DNA of 64,000 nucleotides from Rhodopseudomonas pseudopalustris (GTDB lineage: Bacteria > Pseudomonadota > Alphaproteobacteria > Rhizobiales > Xanthobacteraceae): assembly GCF_900110435.1 (NCBI RefSeq), contig NZ_FODT01000002.1, positions 496,001 through 560,000 on the forward strand, in the 5' to 3' direction. The notes below the pieces were generated by a model that was not told the DNA's origin, ran no database searches, and saw only the letters and a program-made list of their open reading frames with translations. Position numbers and translations under genes: made by a program. Below are positions 46,035 to 55,450 of the stretch, in pieces (within the stretch, counting starts at the first letter, position 1; each line of letters opens with the position of its first letter).

Positions 46035-47276
46035 ATGACGGGTATGACAGATTTGGCGCGGCCGACCCGCGTTCTTGTCGTCGACGATGACCCGTTACAG
46101 GGAGCAGTTATCAGCAGTCTCTGCCGCCGGCTCGCTTATGAGCCGATGTTCGCCAACTGCTTTCAGGCGGCCGCCGATCAGATTGTCTCCGGTGGCTTCG
46201 ATTTCATAACCATTGATCTCTCGCTCGGCGATCGAGACGGCGTCGAATTGTTGCGCCTGATCGCCGACCACGGAAGGGCGCCACGGGTCATCGTGATCAG
46301 CGGCTGCGATCGGCGGATTCTCAGCGCGACGGTCCGCATGGCGCGAGCCGCCGGCATTGTGGACGCGGTCTCGCTGCCGAAGCCGATCGACCTTGCCTCG
46401 CTTCGCGAGGCGCTGATCTTGAAGGCGAGCAACCAGGGATCTTTGCGCCCTGGACCGACACAGAGGCCGCGACCGATCACTTCGGAAGATCTGCTGCGCG
46501 GCTTCGAGCGCAACGAACTGTATCCCGCGTTTCAGCCGAAGGTCCACCTTGCGACCGGACAGGTGGTCGGATGCGAAGCTCTGGCGCGATGGGACAGCCC
46601 AACGTTCGGCGCTGTCGCCCCAGATGAGTTCATTCCGTTGGCCGAGCAAAGTGGGCTGATCAAGTCAATCACTCTGCAGATGCTTCGCGATTCGGTGCGG
46701 ATGGCCCGGCACTTCCTGGAACTCGACCGCTCGTTCGAAGTGGCTGTCAATCTGTCTGCGACGCTGCTCTCGGACACCTCGATCCCTGAGGAGATCGAAA
46801 AAGAACTGGAAGAAGCCGACGTTCCGGCGCAAGCGCTGATCATCGAGGTTACCGAATCCACCGCGATGACCGATATCGCCCGCGCGATGGATGTCCTGTT
46901 GCGGCTGCGGATCAAGGGCGTCGGAATCTCGATCGACGATTTCGGCACCGGCTATTCGTCGCTGGCGGCGCTCGCACGAATGCCGTTCAGCGAACTCAAG
47001 ATCGATCGGTCCTTCGTGAAGGAATGCCTGACTGATGCCGACATGTGGAAGGTGGTTTCCGCTTCGGTGGCGATCGCGCATCAGTACGACATGAAAGCGG
47101 TGGCCGAGGGCATTGAGGACGCGGAAACCTGGCGTGCCCTCGACGAACTCGGCTGCGATATCGGTCAGGGGTACGGTTTCGCTCGCGCCATGAGGCGTGA
47201 TGCCTTCGATGAGTGGTGCCGCCATTGGAACCGCCAGCACTCGCTGGCAATAACTTCAGAGCGTCATCAAGCCTGA
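46035..47276 (+). CDS. REC-EAL response regulator (c-di-GMP phosphodiesterase)
   Basis: A 413-aa two-domain regulator. The N-terminal receiver has VLVVDDDPLQ, phospho-Asp in ITIDLSLGDRDG and Lys in LPKPIDL. The C-terminal EAL domain has all key residues: CEALARW (EAL), NLSATLL, EVTES, the DD pair in SIDDFGTGYSS, LKIDRSF and AEGIED. It should hydrolyse c-di-GMP to pGpG when switched on. A second ATG nine bases in is also possible. The only GGDEF protein in this window lies about 20 kb away. Confidence 0.95.
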   Translation: MTGMTDLARPTRVLVVDDDPLQGAVISSLCRRLAYEPMFANCFQAAADQIVSGGFDFITIDLSLGDRDGVELLRLIADHGRAPRVIVISGCDRRILSATVRMARAAGIVDAVSLPKPIDLASLREALILKASNQGSLRPGPTQRPRPITSEDLLRGFERNELYPAFQPKVHLATGQVVGCEALARWDSPTFGAVAPDEFIPLAEQSGLIKSITLQMLRDSVRMARHFLELDRSFEVAVNLSATLLSDTSIPEEIEKELEEADVPAQALIIEVTESTAMTDIARAMDVLLRLRIKGVGISIDDFGTGYSSLAALARMPFSELKIDRSFVKECLTDADMWKVVSASVAIAHQYDMKAVAEGIEDAETWRALDELGCDIGQGYGFARAMRRDAFDEWCRHWNRQHSLAITSERHQA

Positions 47277-47326
47277 GCGAACGGACTGAGAAACGGGCTG
47301 CAGGTCCCGCACACTGCGTTGCGGCG

Positions 47327-49969
47327 TCAGGCGACGAACTCGACGAGCTCGTCGTCGCCGACTGGAGTCCGCTGTGCGGCTGCGAAGGTAGTCTTGATTT
47401 GAGCCACCAGCACTACGTAGTCCGCTTCGGATAATTCCGGCGCGCGACGCTCGAGGTCGCGGGCAAGGCCAGCCAGTCGATCAAGTCCGAATGTGCCTGC
47501 TGCGCTTTTCAGCGAATGGGCTTCGCGCTCGATCCTGCGGCGATCGGTGGCGACATTGAGTGCATCGAGCAATCCGAGCTTCGCCTCTGCATCACGGACG
47601 AATACAGCGAGTACGTCCAGGCTCGCCTGCTCGCCGATTTCGGCGACCAGATGGGCGAAGGCGGCCTTTCCGACATAGAGCCGGGCAGTCGGTGCTGACT
47701 CGATCGGACAAGCAACCGACCCGACCTCCGGACGCCCTTCGATGTCGCGGCCAACGTCGCCGGATGGCGTCGGTTCGGATGCAACCACAGGTAAACCGAC
47801 GTCTGCCGCGTTGCGAGCCTGCAAAGGCGGCAGCGCGCTCAAAATGGCGCTGACCAGCGCGTTCTTGCGGACCGGCTTGGCGACATGGTCGTTCATGCCG
47901 GCATCGCGGCAGGCTTGTTCATCCTCGGCGAATGCATTTGCCGTGAACGCAATGATCGGCACGGTCGCCAGTGGCCCGCCCCTGGCTCGAATGGAGCGGG
48001 TCGCTTCCAGGCCATCCATTTCGGGCATCCGCATGTCCATCAAGATGACGTCGTACTCGAACCGAGTCGCTGCGGTGACGGCTTCAGTACCGTCGCAGGC
48101 AGTACTGCACTGGATTGCGAATTCGCTCAGCATCTGGACCGCGACGGCCCGATTGGTCGGGTTGTCGTCAACGATCAGCAGGCGCAACGGCCGTCCGCCC
48201 GCCGCGATGCGCGCGTGCAGATCCGTAACGCCGGTCGGGGACTCTTCCTTCGGGGCGACGTCGCTCGTGATCGCGAGTGCCAGCGTGAAGTTGAACGACG
48301 ATCCCACCCCCGGCGTGGATGTCACGTTGATGCTCCCGCCCATCTGCTCGATCAGCCGGCGGCTGATCGCGAGGCCGAGTCCCGATCCGCCAAACCGGCG
48401 GCGGATCGAATTGTCGGCCTGGACGAAATCGTCGAACAATGATTCGATCTTATCGGGATCGATACCAATCCCGGTATCGGTGACGGTCCACTGAATGCGT
48501 GCCGTCGATCTATCGTCGGAGACGCAATTTACGGCGACGACGATGGTGCCGGACGGGGTGAATTTCACCGCGTTCGAAAGCAGGTTGAGCAGGACCTGGC
48601 GAATGCGTCCGGGGTCGCCGATCAGCGCCTGCGGCAGGTTGTCACTCAGATCCGTTCGAATGGTGAGCCCTTTTGCCGCTGCGCGTGGGCCAATCATATC
48701 CAATGATTGCTTAACCACATTGATCGGTGAGAAAGTGATCAGTTCGATCGACAAGCGACCGGCCTCGAGCCGTGAATACTCGAGGATATCATCGAGAATC
48801 TTGAGCAGACCGTCTCCGGAGGAATGAATGCCCTCGACCGCCCGTCGCTGCTCCGGGGCGAGCTTGGTCTCGAGCAGATTGCTGGCGAGGCCGAGCACCG
48901 CATTCATCGGCGTTCGAATTTCGTGGCTCATCATCGCCAGAAAGTTCGACTTCGAAGCGCTGGTTGCTTCGGCGGCCTCGGCGTAGAGTGCCTGCTTGTT
49001 CCACCAGCGTGCGATGGCGACGCTGCCGGTGAGGATGATCAGCCCACTGATGATCGACATGGCCAGCAGGAGTTTCGCCATTCCATGCCAGTTTCGTAGC
49101 TCGCTTTCCTCGTTCAGCGTCACCGTCACCAAAACCGGATAGTTCGGCAGCATTCGCGCCGAGCGCAGTATTGTCTTGTGACTTTTATGCCCATCTTCGC
49201 TGGTCTCACGGAGGCTGCCACCGGCCTGTAGCGCCCGCCGCCCGCCGTCCGCCTTCAACTGGCCGGTCTTTGCCGAATGGGGGTAGCTGGCGAGTACCAG
49301 GTCGTCACTGCGGACAAGCGAAATTTTCGTATCTGACTCGGGCGCGGTCGCTGCGAAGAAGTTTTCGAAATAGCGCTGCGACATCGCGCCGAGTAGCAGG
49401 CCCATAAAGTTGCCGTCGGGATCGTTGAGTCGCCGGGCCAGATAGATGTTCCAGGTTCCGTTGCCGCGATTCTGCGTCGGCGCGCTAATGTAGGTTTCGA
49501 GGTTTTCGTCGCTGCTCAGCGCCTTGAAGTAATCACGATCAGAGACGTTGATGTCGGGAATCGGCCAATAGCGGGAAAAATTGATCAGTTTACCCTTTGC
49601 ATCGATCATCGTCACGGCGTCAATCTGAGGCAGGCCGGTGACCTTCTCCTTGAGTAAGGCGTGAGTTTCCTGATCGGACATCGTGCGTTGGTAGGAGTCG
49701 CTGTCCGTGACGCCGCGACGGGCAAGGTAGTCGCTGACGCTCGATAGAACGAGGTCGAGCGATTTGAACGAGCGATCGGCTTCTTCGGCCAGTGTCAGGT
49801 TGTACCGCTTCAGATTTGCTTCGGTGGTTCGCAACGTGCTCTCGCGAAGGTCGCTGAGGAAGATCAGGTTGGTACTGACGATCGACACGATCAGCGCGGC
49901 GGAGATCAGTCGGAGGGCAATCTGCGAGCGTCGGAGGTTCGGGCGGCTCGACTTCGCATGTCCGGTCAT
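47327..49969 (-). CDS. Hybrid sensor histidine kinase with dCache, REC and Hpt
   Basis: A complete phosphorelay protein, about 880 aa. It has an N-terminal transmembrane helix, a periplasmic dCache-like sensor (about 200 residues; block RDYFKALSS), and a second transmembrane helix (LLLAMSIISGLIILTGSVAI). Next come HisKA (MSHEIRTPMNAVLGL), HATPase_c (NLLSNAVKFT, DTGIGI, GGSGLGLAISRRL), a REC domain (LLIVDDNPTN, LMDMRMPEMDG) and a C-terminal Hpt (EAHSLKSAAGTFG). The ATG at 49969 overlaps the stop of the preceding binding-protein gene as ATGA, implying coupled translation. An ATG at 50020 with GAGG upstream is the alternative. Confidence 0.93.
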   Translation of the reverse strand: MTGHAKSSRPNLRRSQIALRLISAALIVSIVSTNLIFLSDLRESTLRTTEANLKRYNLTLAEEADRSFKSLDLVLSSVSDYLARRGVTDSDSYQRTMSDQETHALLKEKVTGLPQIDAVTMIDAKGKLINFSRYWPIPDINVSDRDYFKALSSDENLETYISAPTQNRGNGTWNIYLARRLNDPDGNFMGLLLGAMSQRYFENFFAATAPESDTKISLVRSDDLVLASYPHSAKTGQLKADGGRRALQAGGSLRETSEDGHKSHKTILRSARMLPNYPVLVTVTLNEESELRNWHGMAKLLLAMSIISGLIILTGSVAIARWWNKQALYAEAAEATSASKSNFLAMMSHEIRTPMNAVLGLASNLLETKLAPEQRRAVEGIHSSGDGLLKILDDILEYSRLEAGRLSIELITFSPINVVKQSLDMIGPRAAAKGLTIRTDLSDNLPQALIGDPGRIRQVLLNLLSNAVKFTPSGTIVVAVNCVSDDRSTARIQWTVTDTGIGIDPDKIESLFDDFVQADNSIRRRFGGSGLGLAISRRLIEQMGGSINVTSTPGVGSSFNFTLALAITSDVAPKEESPTGVTDLHARIAAGGRPLRLLIVDDNPTNRAVAVQMLSEFAIQCSTACDGTEAVTAATRFEYDVILMDMRMPEMDGLEATRSIRARGGPLATVPIIAFTANAFAEDEQACRDAGMNDHVAKPVRKNALVSAILSALPPLQARNAADVGLPVVASEPTPSGDVGRDIEGRPEVGSVACPIESAPTARLYVGKAAFAHLVAEIGEQASLDVLAVFVRDAEAKLGLLDALNVATDRRRIEREAHSLKSAAGTFGLDRLAGLARDLERRAPELSEADYVVLVAQIKTTFAAAQRTPVGDDELVEFVA

Positions 49970-51021
49970 TGTGCCACCCGTTCGCCGCCCACGGGGGGTG
50001 GCTTCGAACTTGGGGTCCATCGCGCAACCTCGCTCTCGACTCGTTTGGCGAGCTCAGCTGGGCTGCGTTCCTCGACCGATGGCACTTCGCTGCCGAGATC
50101 GGTCAACTCCTTGCGCACGTCGGGATCGTCGAGCGCCCTGCCGAGCGCAGCGTTGAGACGATCGATCAGTTCCCGCGGCGTGCCTTTCGGCGCGAACAGT
50201 GCGTTCCACGCCGTGATTGCGAAATTCCCGATTCCGGCTTCGGTCGCGGTCGGCACGTCTGGCAGCACCGGGCTGCGCCGCGGCGACACGATCGCCAGCG
50301 CCTTGACGTCTCCTGACTTTATGCGAGGGAATGCACTGACGATCTGATCGCACATGTAATCGACGTGCCCGGCCATGAGCGCCTGCAATGCAGGGCCGGT
50401 GCCTTGATATGCTTTCGTTGCCGGATGAGCGTCGATGATCGAGTTCAGAAGCGTACACGTTGCGTAGGAGACCGAGCCGATACCGGCGTGGGCCATCGTG
50501 GTGAGCTTGGAGTGATTGTTCAGGTAGCGAGCCAGATCGCCTAAATTCTGGGCAGGCAGGTCCGCCCTCGCGAGGACGAGCGAAGGCATTTCGATGACAA
50601 GTCCGATCGGCGCAAAGTCCTTGACCGGGTCGTAGGCGAGCTGCGGATAGACCGCGACGGCATTCCCGTGAGTTCCCATGTGGCCGATCAGGAGTGTGTA
50701 GCCGTCTGGCGCGGCGCGCATCGCGCGGCTGGCAGCCGTGGTTCCACCGGCGCCGACGACGTTCTCGATCATGATCTGTTGGCGAAAGGTCTTCGCCATG
50801 TGGGCGGTGACGATGCGTGCGACGATGTCAGTGGGGCCGCCTGCGGCGAACGGCACGATCACGGTGATGGCGCGCATCGGATAGTCGAGTTTCGCTGCAG
50901 CCGGCGTCGTGGCTGCCAAAATAGCTAGCAAGCCGAGCAACAAACGGCTTGATCGGCCGTTCCAGTTATCCACGCGCGACCTACACGGCCGGGCTCGTTC
51001 GCTTGCTTGAATCTGGTGCAT
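49966..51021 (-). CDS. TctC/Bug-family periplasmic binding protein
   Basis: A 351-aa solute receptor of the tripartite tricarboxylate transporter type. A signal peptide with a long basic n-region (core SRLLLGLLAILAATTPAAA) precedes the family opening YPMRAITVIVPFAAGGPTDIVARI and the blocks VGAGGTTAASRAMRAAPDGYTLLIG and GTGPALQALMAGHVDYM. The tctA/tctB permease genes are absent here. Instead its stop overlaps the start of the hybrid kinase. Bug proteins are known to act as extracytoplasmic sensors for two-component systems (for example in Bordetella), and the same is inferred here. Confidence 0.92.
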   Translation of the reverse strand: MHQIQASERARPCRSRVDNWNGRSSRLLLGLLAILAATTPAAAKLDYPMRAITVIVPFAAGGPTDIVARIVTAHMAKTFRQQIMIENVVGAGGTTAASRAMRAAPDGYTLLIGHMGTHGNAVAVYPQLAYDPVKDFAPIGLVIEMPSLVLARADLPAQNLGDLARYLNNHSKLTTMAHAGIGSVSYATCTLLNSIIDAHPATKAYQGTGPALQALMAGHVDYMCDQIVSAFPRIKSGDVKALAIVSPRRSPVLPDVPTATEAGIGNFAITAWNALFAPKGTPRELIDRLNAALGRALDDPDVRKELTDLGSEVPSVEERSPAELAKRVESEVARWTPSSKPPPVGGERVAQ

Positions 51022-51331
51022 AATGCTAATGGAGGCTGCAATGTTTCATTTCGTAGTATTTTCAGAGACTAATGAGCGGTGCGTAAACGTCCGGACAGAT
51101 CGAATGAATCTCTCCATCGTGAATTTTATGTGAAGAGATGTCACGGGGGGCGTCTGGTAGTCGCGGAGACAGAGCGCTGCCGGTATTTGGAGTTTCCAGC
51201 GTTTATTGTAACGATTTGGTGCGTTCTGGGAGTTAGTTTGGTATTCGTAAAACTACGGGCCGGGGCGGCCCTGTCATTGTCGCAGGCTTTGTGGAGATCG
51301 GTCGACGAATGAGAAATCGTCGGGACGGGAA
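51022..51331. other. Divergent promoter region
   Basis: 310 bases between the binding-protein gene and the FixJ-like gene. A 77-codon open frame lies here but has no ribosome-binding site, so it is not called. Confidence 0.5.
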
Positions 51332-51934
51332 GTGTTCGTCGTTGATGATGATCCGGCCGTGCGCGAAACGCTCTCGATCGTGCTGTCGGCCGCTGGTTAC
51401 GAGGTTGTTTGCTTTGCCGATGGCGATGCTCTCCTGACGGTGGCTCGCAGCCGCAGCCCCGCTTGCATTCTGCTCGATGTCCATATTCCGGGACGCTCTG
51501 GGCTCGACGTTCTCGCCGAATTGCACGCCGAGGATTATCCGGCTCCGATATTCATGATCTCTGGAAAAGGCGATATCGCGATGGCGGTCAACGCCATCAA
51601 GAACGGTGCGCTCGACTTCATCGAGAAGCCGTTCCGCGGCAAGGAGATCGTCACCCGCGTCGAGGAGGCGATCGACGCGTATTCACGGCGAAGCGTGTCG
51701 GGCAAGGCGGTCAAGGCGCCGTCGTATATTTTCCCGGGCAAGGAGCCGCTGACCTTGCGTGAGCGTGAAGTGCTGGAACTGTTCGCGTCCGGCAACACCA
51801 ACAAGGAAGCCGGGCGGCAGCTTGGTATCAGCCCCCGCACAATCGAGTATCACCGCGCCAACATCATGAAAAAGCTCGGCGCGCGCAATGCGACCGACCT
51901 CGTTCGGATCGTGATGACGGCGCCAGAATCCTGA
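51332..51934 (+). CDS. FixJ/NarL-type response regulator
   Basis: A 200-aa two-domain regulator: a receiver (VFVVDDDPAVRETL, phospho-Asp in ILLDVHIPGRSG, Ser/Lys in MISGKG and EKPFRG), a short linker, and a LuxR helix-turn-helix (LTLREREVLELFASGNTNKEAGRQLGIS). The receiver is closest in style to FixJ. The called start is a GTG directly before the first strand, with no clear ribosome-binding site; the nearest ATG (51309) is out of frame. It is probably the DNA-binding output of the nearby hybrid kinase. Confidence 0.88.
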   Translation: MFVVDDDPAVRETLSIVLSAAGYEVVCFADGDALLTVARSRSPACILLDVHIPGRSGLDVLAELHAEDYPAPIFMISGKGDIAMAVNAIKNGALDFIEKPFRGKEIVTRVEEAIDAYSRRSVSGKAVKAPSYIFPGKEPLTLREREVLELFASGNTNKEAGRQLGISPRTIEYHRANIMKKLGARNATDLVRIVMTAPES

Positions 51935-51953
51935 CCAGGCGCTGGCCGGTCCG

Positions 51954-52736
51954 TCACAGCGTGCCGGGAAATGCACCGCCGTCCAGCAGGATGTTCTGGC
52001 CGGTGATATAGCCCGATCGTGCGCCGCATAGGAACGCGCAGGCCAGCCCGAACTCCTCGGGATCCCCGAAGCGGCCGGCAGGGTTCTCGTTCATCCGCGT
52101 CTGAAGGATCTGCTCGACGGGGACGCCCGACGCCTTGGCCTGACCTGCGGAAACGCCGCGCAGCCGGTCGGTGTCGAATGGACCCGGCAGCAGCGCGTTG
52201 ATCGTCACGTTGTGCCGCACCGTCTTGCGTGACAAGCCGGCGACGAATCCGGTCAGGCCGGTGCGCGCGCCGTTGGACAGGCCGAGCACATCGATTGGCG
52301 CCTTCACGGCGGCCGAGGTGATGTTGACGATACGTCCGAATTTGCGGGCGATCATCGTGTCGACCGTCGCCTTGATCAATTCAATCGGCGTCAGCATGTT
52401 GGCGTCGAGCGCCTTGATCCAATCGGCGCGGCTCCAGTTGCGAAAATCCCCGGGCGGCGGCCCGCCGGCGTTGTTGACCAGGATGTCCGGCTCCGGGCAG
52501 GCTTTCAGCGCGGCCTCGCGGCCTTCCGGCGTGGTGATATCGCCGGCCACTTCGAGGATTTCGACGTCGGGGTAGGCCAGGCGCAAAGCCGCGGCCGCCT
52601 GCGCCAGCGCTTCGGCTCCGCGCGCCGTCATGGTGACATGGACGCCCTCGGCCGCAAGCGCGGCGGCGCAGGCGCGTCCCAATCCCTTGCTCGATGCGCA
52701 AACCAGTGCGCGGCGGCCTTTGATTCCCAGATCCAC
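51954..52736 (-). CDS. Short-chain dehydrogenase-like protein, altered catalytic site
   Basis: A 260-aa SDR fold with the N-terminal dinucleotide motif (here ASSKGLGRACAAALA), NNAGGP in place of NNAG, and GRIVNITSAAVK supplying the conserved Ser. At the YxxxK position the sequence reads LGLSNGARTGLTGF, so the catalytic Tyr and Lys are replaced (about Ser and Arg). The C-terminus has DGGAFPG. Either it uses different residues or it is not a normal oxidoreductase. It is divergent from a second, canonical SDR. Confidence 0.85.
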   Translation of the reverse strand: MDLGIKGRRALVCASSKGLGRACAAALAAEGVHVTMTARGAEALAQAAAALRLAYPDVEILEVAGDITTPEGREAALKACPEPDILVNNAGGPPPGDFRNWSRADWIKALDANMLTPIELIKATVDTMIARKFGRIVNITSAAVKAPIDVLGLSNGARTGLTGFVAGLSRKTVRHNVTINALLPGPFDTDRLRGVSAGQAKASGVPVEQILQTRMNENPAGRFGDPEEFGLACAFLCGARSGYITGQNILLDGGAFPGTL

Positions 52737-52852
52737 GTTCCACTCTCCGCTATGTGCTTCGATGCCTGACTGGTCGGCGACCGCACTCTAGCCAACCGGG
52801 TCGGGCGTGATAAGTGATTGACATCGCCTAATTCATCGATGGGAAACGCAGC

Positions 52853-53614
52853 ATGGATCCACTGTTCGACGTCAGCCGGGAAATCGTTCTGGTCACTGGC
52901 GCATCGCAAGGGCTCGGCCGCCAGTTCGCGCGCGTGCTGGCCGAGCGCGGCGCCGGCATCGTGCTCGCCGCGCGCCAGATCGACAAGCTGAAAAGCCTCG
53001 AACAGGAGATCAAGGACAAGGGCGGCCGCGCCGTCGCGGTGCCGTTGGACGTCACCGATCTCGCATCGATGGCGACGGCGATCGATCGCGGCGAGGCCGC
53101 CCTCGGCCCCGTCACCGTGCTGATCAACAACGCCGGCATTGCGGTCGAGAAGCTCGCGGTCGAGCAGAGCGAAGCCGATTGGGACGCCGTGATCGGCGCC
53201 AATCTCAAGGGGGCTTACTTCCTCGCAACCGAGGTCGCGCGGCGGATGATTGCGCGGCAGCAGGGCGGCAACATCGTCAATATCGCTTCGGTGCTCGGCG
53301 ATAGCGTGATGAAGTTCCTGTCGCCTTACGCGGTGTCGAAGGCCGGCATCATCCAGGCCACCAAAGCCCTCGCGCTCGAACTCGCGAGCGCCCGCATCCG
53401 CGTCAACGCGCTGGCGCCGGGCTACATCGACACCGACATCAACCACGCGTTCTGGTCGACGCCTGGCGGGGAGAAACTGATCAAGGGCATTCCGCAGCGA
53501 CGCGTCGGCCACGAATCCGACCTCGACGGCGCGATCCTGCTGCTGGCGTCGAATGCGTCGCGCTACATGACGGGAAGTGTGGTGACGGTGGATGGCGGGT
53601 TCTTGTTGGCGTAG
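52853..53614 (+). CDS. Short-chain dehydrogenase/reductase
   Basis: A 253-aa classical SDR with TGASQGLGR for the coenzyme, NNAG, the catalytic Ser in VNIASVLGD, and YAVSK (YxxxK). The close is VTVDGGF. The acidic/basic pattern after the second strand (LAARQIDKL, with Arg) suggests NADP(H). The general form is that of FabG-like or 3-hydroxyacyl reductases; the substrate cannot be read. It is divergent from the atypical SDR, with about 115 bp between. Confidence 0.93.
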   Translation: MDPLFDVSREIVLVTGASQGLGRQFARVLAERGAGIVLAARQIDKLKSLEQEIKDKGGRAVAVPLDVTDLASMATAIDRGEAALGPVTVLINNAGIAVEKLAVEQSEADWDAVIGANLKGAYFLATEVARRMIARQQGGNIVNIASVLGDSVMKFLSPYAVSKAGIIQATKALALELASARIRVNALAPGYIDTDINHAFWSTPGGEKLIKGIPQRRVGHESDLDGAILLLASNASRYMTGSVVTVDGGFLLA

Positions 53615-53650
53615 CTACCAGCATCACCTCTCGGTGTCATTCCGGGCTCT

Positions 53651-53759
53651 CGGGTGTCATTCCGGGGCGCTCACGCAGTGAGCGAACCCGGAATCCCGCA
53701 GTTCAGAGCACCTCGGGATTCCGGGTTCGCCGCTGCGCGGCGCCCCGGAATGACACCCG
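53651..53759. repeat. Large imperfect inverted repeat
   Basis: Outer arms CGGGTGTCATTCCGGGGCG (53651) and CGCCCCGGAATGACACCCG (53741-53759), with inner arms CCCGGAATCCCG and CGGGATTCCGGG at about 53688-53725. It lies between convergent genes and would fold into a long stem on either strand, so it may terminate both transcripts. This is an intergenic repeat type common in this family. Confidence 0.75.
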
Positions 53760-53767
53760 GTGAAAAA

Positions 53768-55375
53768 TCACATCGCCCGCATCTCTTCCCGAATCATATC
53801 CGCCGCCTTCTCGCCGATCATGATCGTCGGCGCGTTGGTGTTGCCGCCGATCAGGGTCGGCATCACCGAGGCGTCGACGATGCGCAAGGCTCCGACGCCG
53901 TGAACCCTGAGCCGTGAATCGACCACCGCCATCGGATCGTTCGTGCCCATCTTGCAGGTGCCGACGGGGTGATACACGGTGTCGGTGCGGGCGCGCAGGA
54001 TGGCGCGGATGTCGTCGTCGGTGCGGACATCCGCTGTGAACAGGTTCTTCTGCTGCAGCGCGCGCAACGCCGGTGCGTCCACCAGCCGCTGCGTCGTTTT
54101 GTAACCGGCGACCATCGCCTCGAGATCGTCCGGCTCGCCGAAGAAGTTCGGATCGATCAGCGGCGGTGCCAGCGGATCGGCGCTGGTCAACCCGACGCGG
54201 CCGCGGCTCTTCGGCCGCAACAGGCAGACGTGGCAGGAGAAGCCCGTGCCCCAGTGCCGCTTGCGGCCGTGGTCGTCGACCATCGCCATCCCGAAATGCA
54301 GCTGAATGTCGGGAATGTCGAGATCCGGCCGCGTTTTCAGGAAGCCGCCGCACTCGGCGAAATTGGTCGTCAGCGGGCCGCGGCCCTCGCGGCGATACAG
54401 GCCGATGCTCGACAGCAGCCGGCCGATGCCGTTGAAGCTGGTGCCCGTAAAGTGAGGGCTGTCCGACATGTAGGAGAAGATGAAGTCGGGATGATCCTGC
54501 AGATTCTGCCCGACCCCCGGCAGATGATGCATCGATGCGATGCCGTGGCTTTTCAACGCGGCGCCGTCGCCGACGCCGGATAGCAACAGCAGTTGCGGCG
54601 TCTGGAATGCGCCGGATGCGACGATCACTTCGCGGCGGGCGCGGACCTGCCGCGTCTCGTTGTTCTGGCGATATTCGACGCCGACCGCGCGGCCGCCTTC
54701 GAACAAGATGCGTGTGGCGTGCGCCTGCGTTTCGACGCGCAGATTGGGCCGCGTCGTCATATAGGGATGCACATAAGCGCGCGCCGCGCTCCAGCGTTCG
54801 CCATTGTGCTGGGTGAGCTGATACAGGCCGAGGCCTTCCTGCTCCTCGCCATTGAAGTCGTCGCGGATCCGGAATTGCGCTTCGCGCGCCGCCTGCAGGA
54901 AGATGTCGTGCGCCGGATTGTCGGTGCGGAGCTTGTTGACGTGCAGCGGACCATTCTGGCCGTGATACGCGCCATTGAAGTCGGAATTATTCTCCGAGCG
55001 CTTGAAGTAAGGCAGAACGTCTTCGTAGGACCAGCCGGCGTTGCCGAGTTCTGCCCAATGGTCGTAATCCCATTTGTGGCCGCGGATATAGACCATGGCG
55101 TTGATCGCCGACGATCCGCCCAGCCCCTTGCCGCGCGGCTGATAGCCGATGCGGCCGTTGAGGCCGGCTTGCGGCACGGTCTCGAAGTGCCAGTTGTTGA
55201 GCTTGCCCGGCACCATCAGCGACAGCGCGTAGGGCGTCTTCACCACCCAATTGTCCGCGGTGCCGCCGGCCTCGAGCAGAGCCACCGACGTGCCCGGATC
55301 TTCCGACAGCCGGCCTGCAACGGCGCAACCGCCAGAGCCTCCGCCGACCACGACAAAGTCATACGTGTCCGTCAC
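53768..55375 (-). CDS. GMC-family FAD alcohol oxidoreductase
   Basis: A 535-aa flavoprotein like choline dehydrogenase or AlkJ alcohol dehydrogenase. It has the FAD motif VVVGGGSGGCAVAGRLSE, GMC signature 1 (RGKGLGGSSAINAMVYIRG), signature 2 (ASGAFQTPQLLLLSGVG), and the C-terminal His block TVYHPVGTCKMG with DASVMPTLIGGNTNAPTIMIGEKAADMI. It follows the aldehyde dehydrogenase by 75 bp on the same strand, so alcohol-to-aldehyde-to-acid oxidation of a common substrate is likely. Confidence 0.94.
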   Translation of the reverse strand: MTDTYDFVVVGGGSGGCAVAGRLSEDPGTSVALLEAGGTADNWVVKTPYALSLMVPGKLNNWHFETVPQAGLNGRIGYQPRGKGLGGSSAINAMVYIRGHKWDYDHWAELGNAGWSYEDVLPYFKRSENNSDFNGAYHGQNGPLHVNKLRTDNPAHDIFLQAAREAQFRIRDDFNGEEQEGLGLYQLTQHNGERWSAARAYVHPYMTTRPNLRVETQAHATRILFEGGRAVGVEYRQNNETRQVRARREVIVASGAFQTPQLLLLSGVGDGAALKSHGIASMHHLPGVGQNLQDHPDFIFSYMSDSPHFTGTSFNGIGRLLSSIGLYRREGRGPLTTNFAECGGFLKTRPDLDIPDIQLHFGMAMVDDHGRKRHWGTGFSCHVCLLRPKSRGRVGLTSADPLAPPLIDPNFFGEPDDLEAMVAGYKTTQRLVDAPALRALQQKNLFTADVRTDDDIRAILRARTDTVYHPVGTCKMGTNDPMAVVDSRLRVHGVGALRIVDASVMPTLIGGNTNAPTIMIGEKAADMIREEMRAM

Positions 55376-55450
55376 CGTTTCAACTCCCGAATGATTTGTT
55401 GTGTCGTTGTTATTGGCCGCGCCGGCTCGTTGACCGGGCGGGTCGTCAGA

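Noticed and set aside
51079-51312. 77-codon frame before the FixJ-like gene
   Set aside because: No ribosome-binding site, AT-rich promoter-like DNA, no family.
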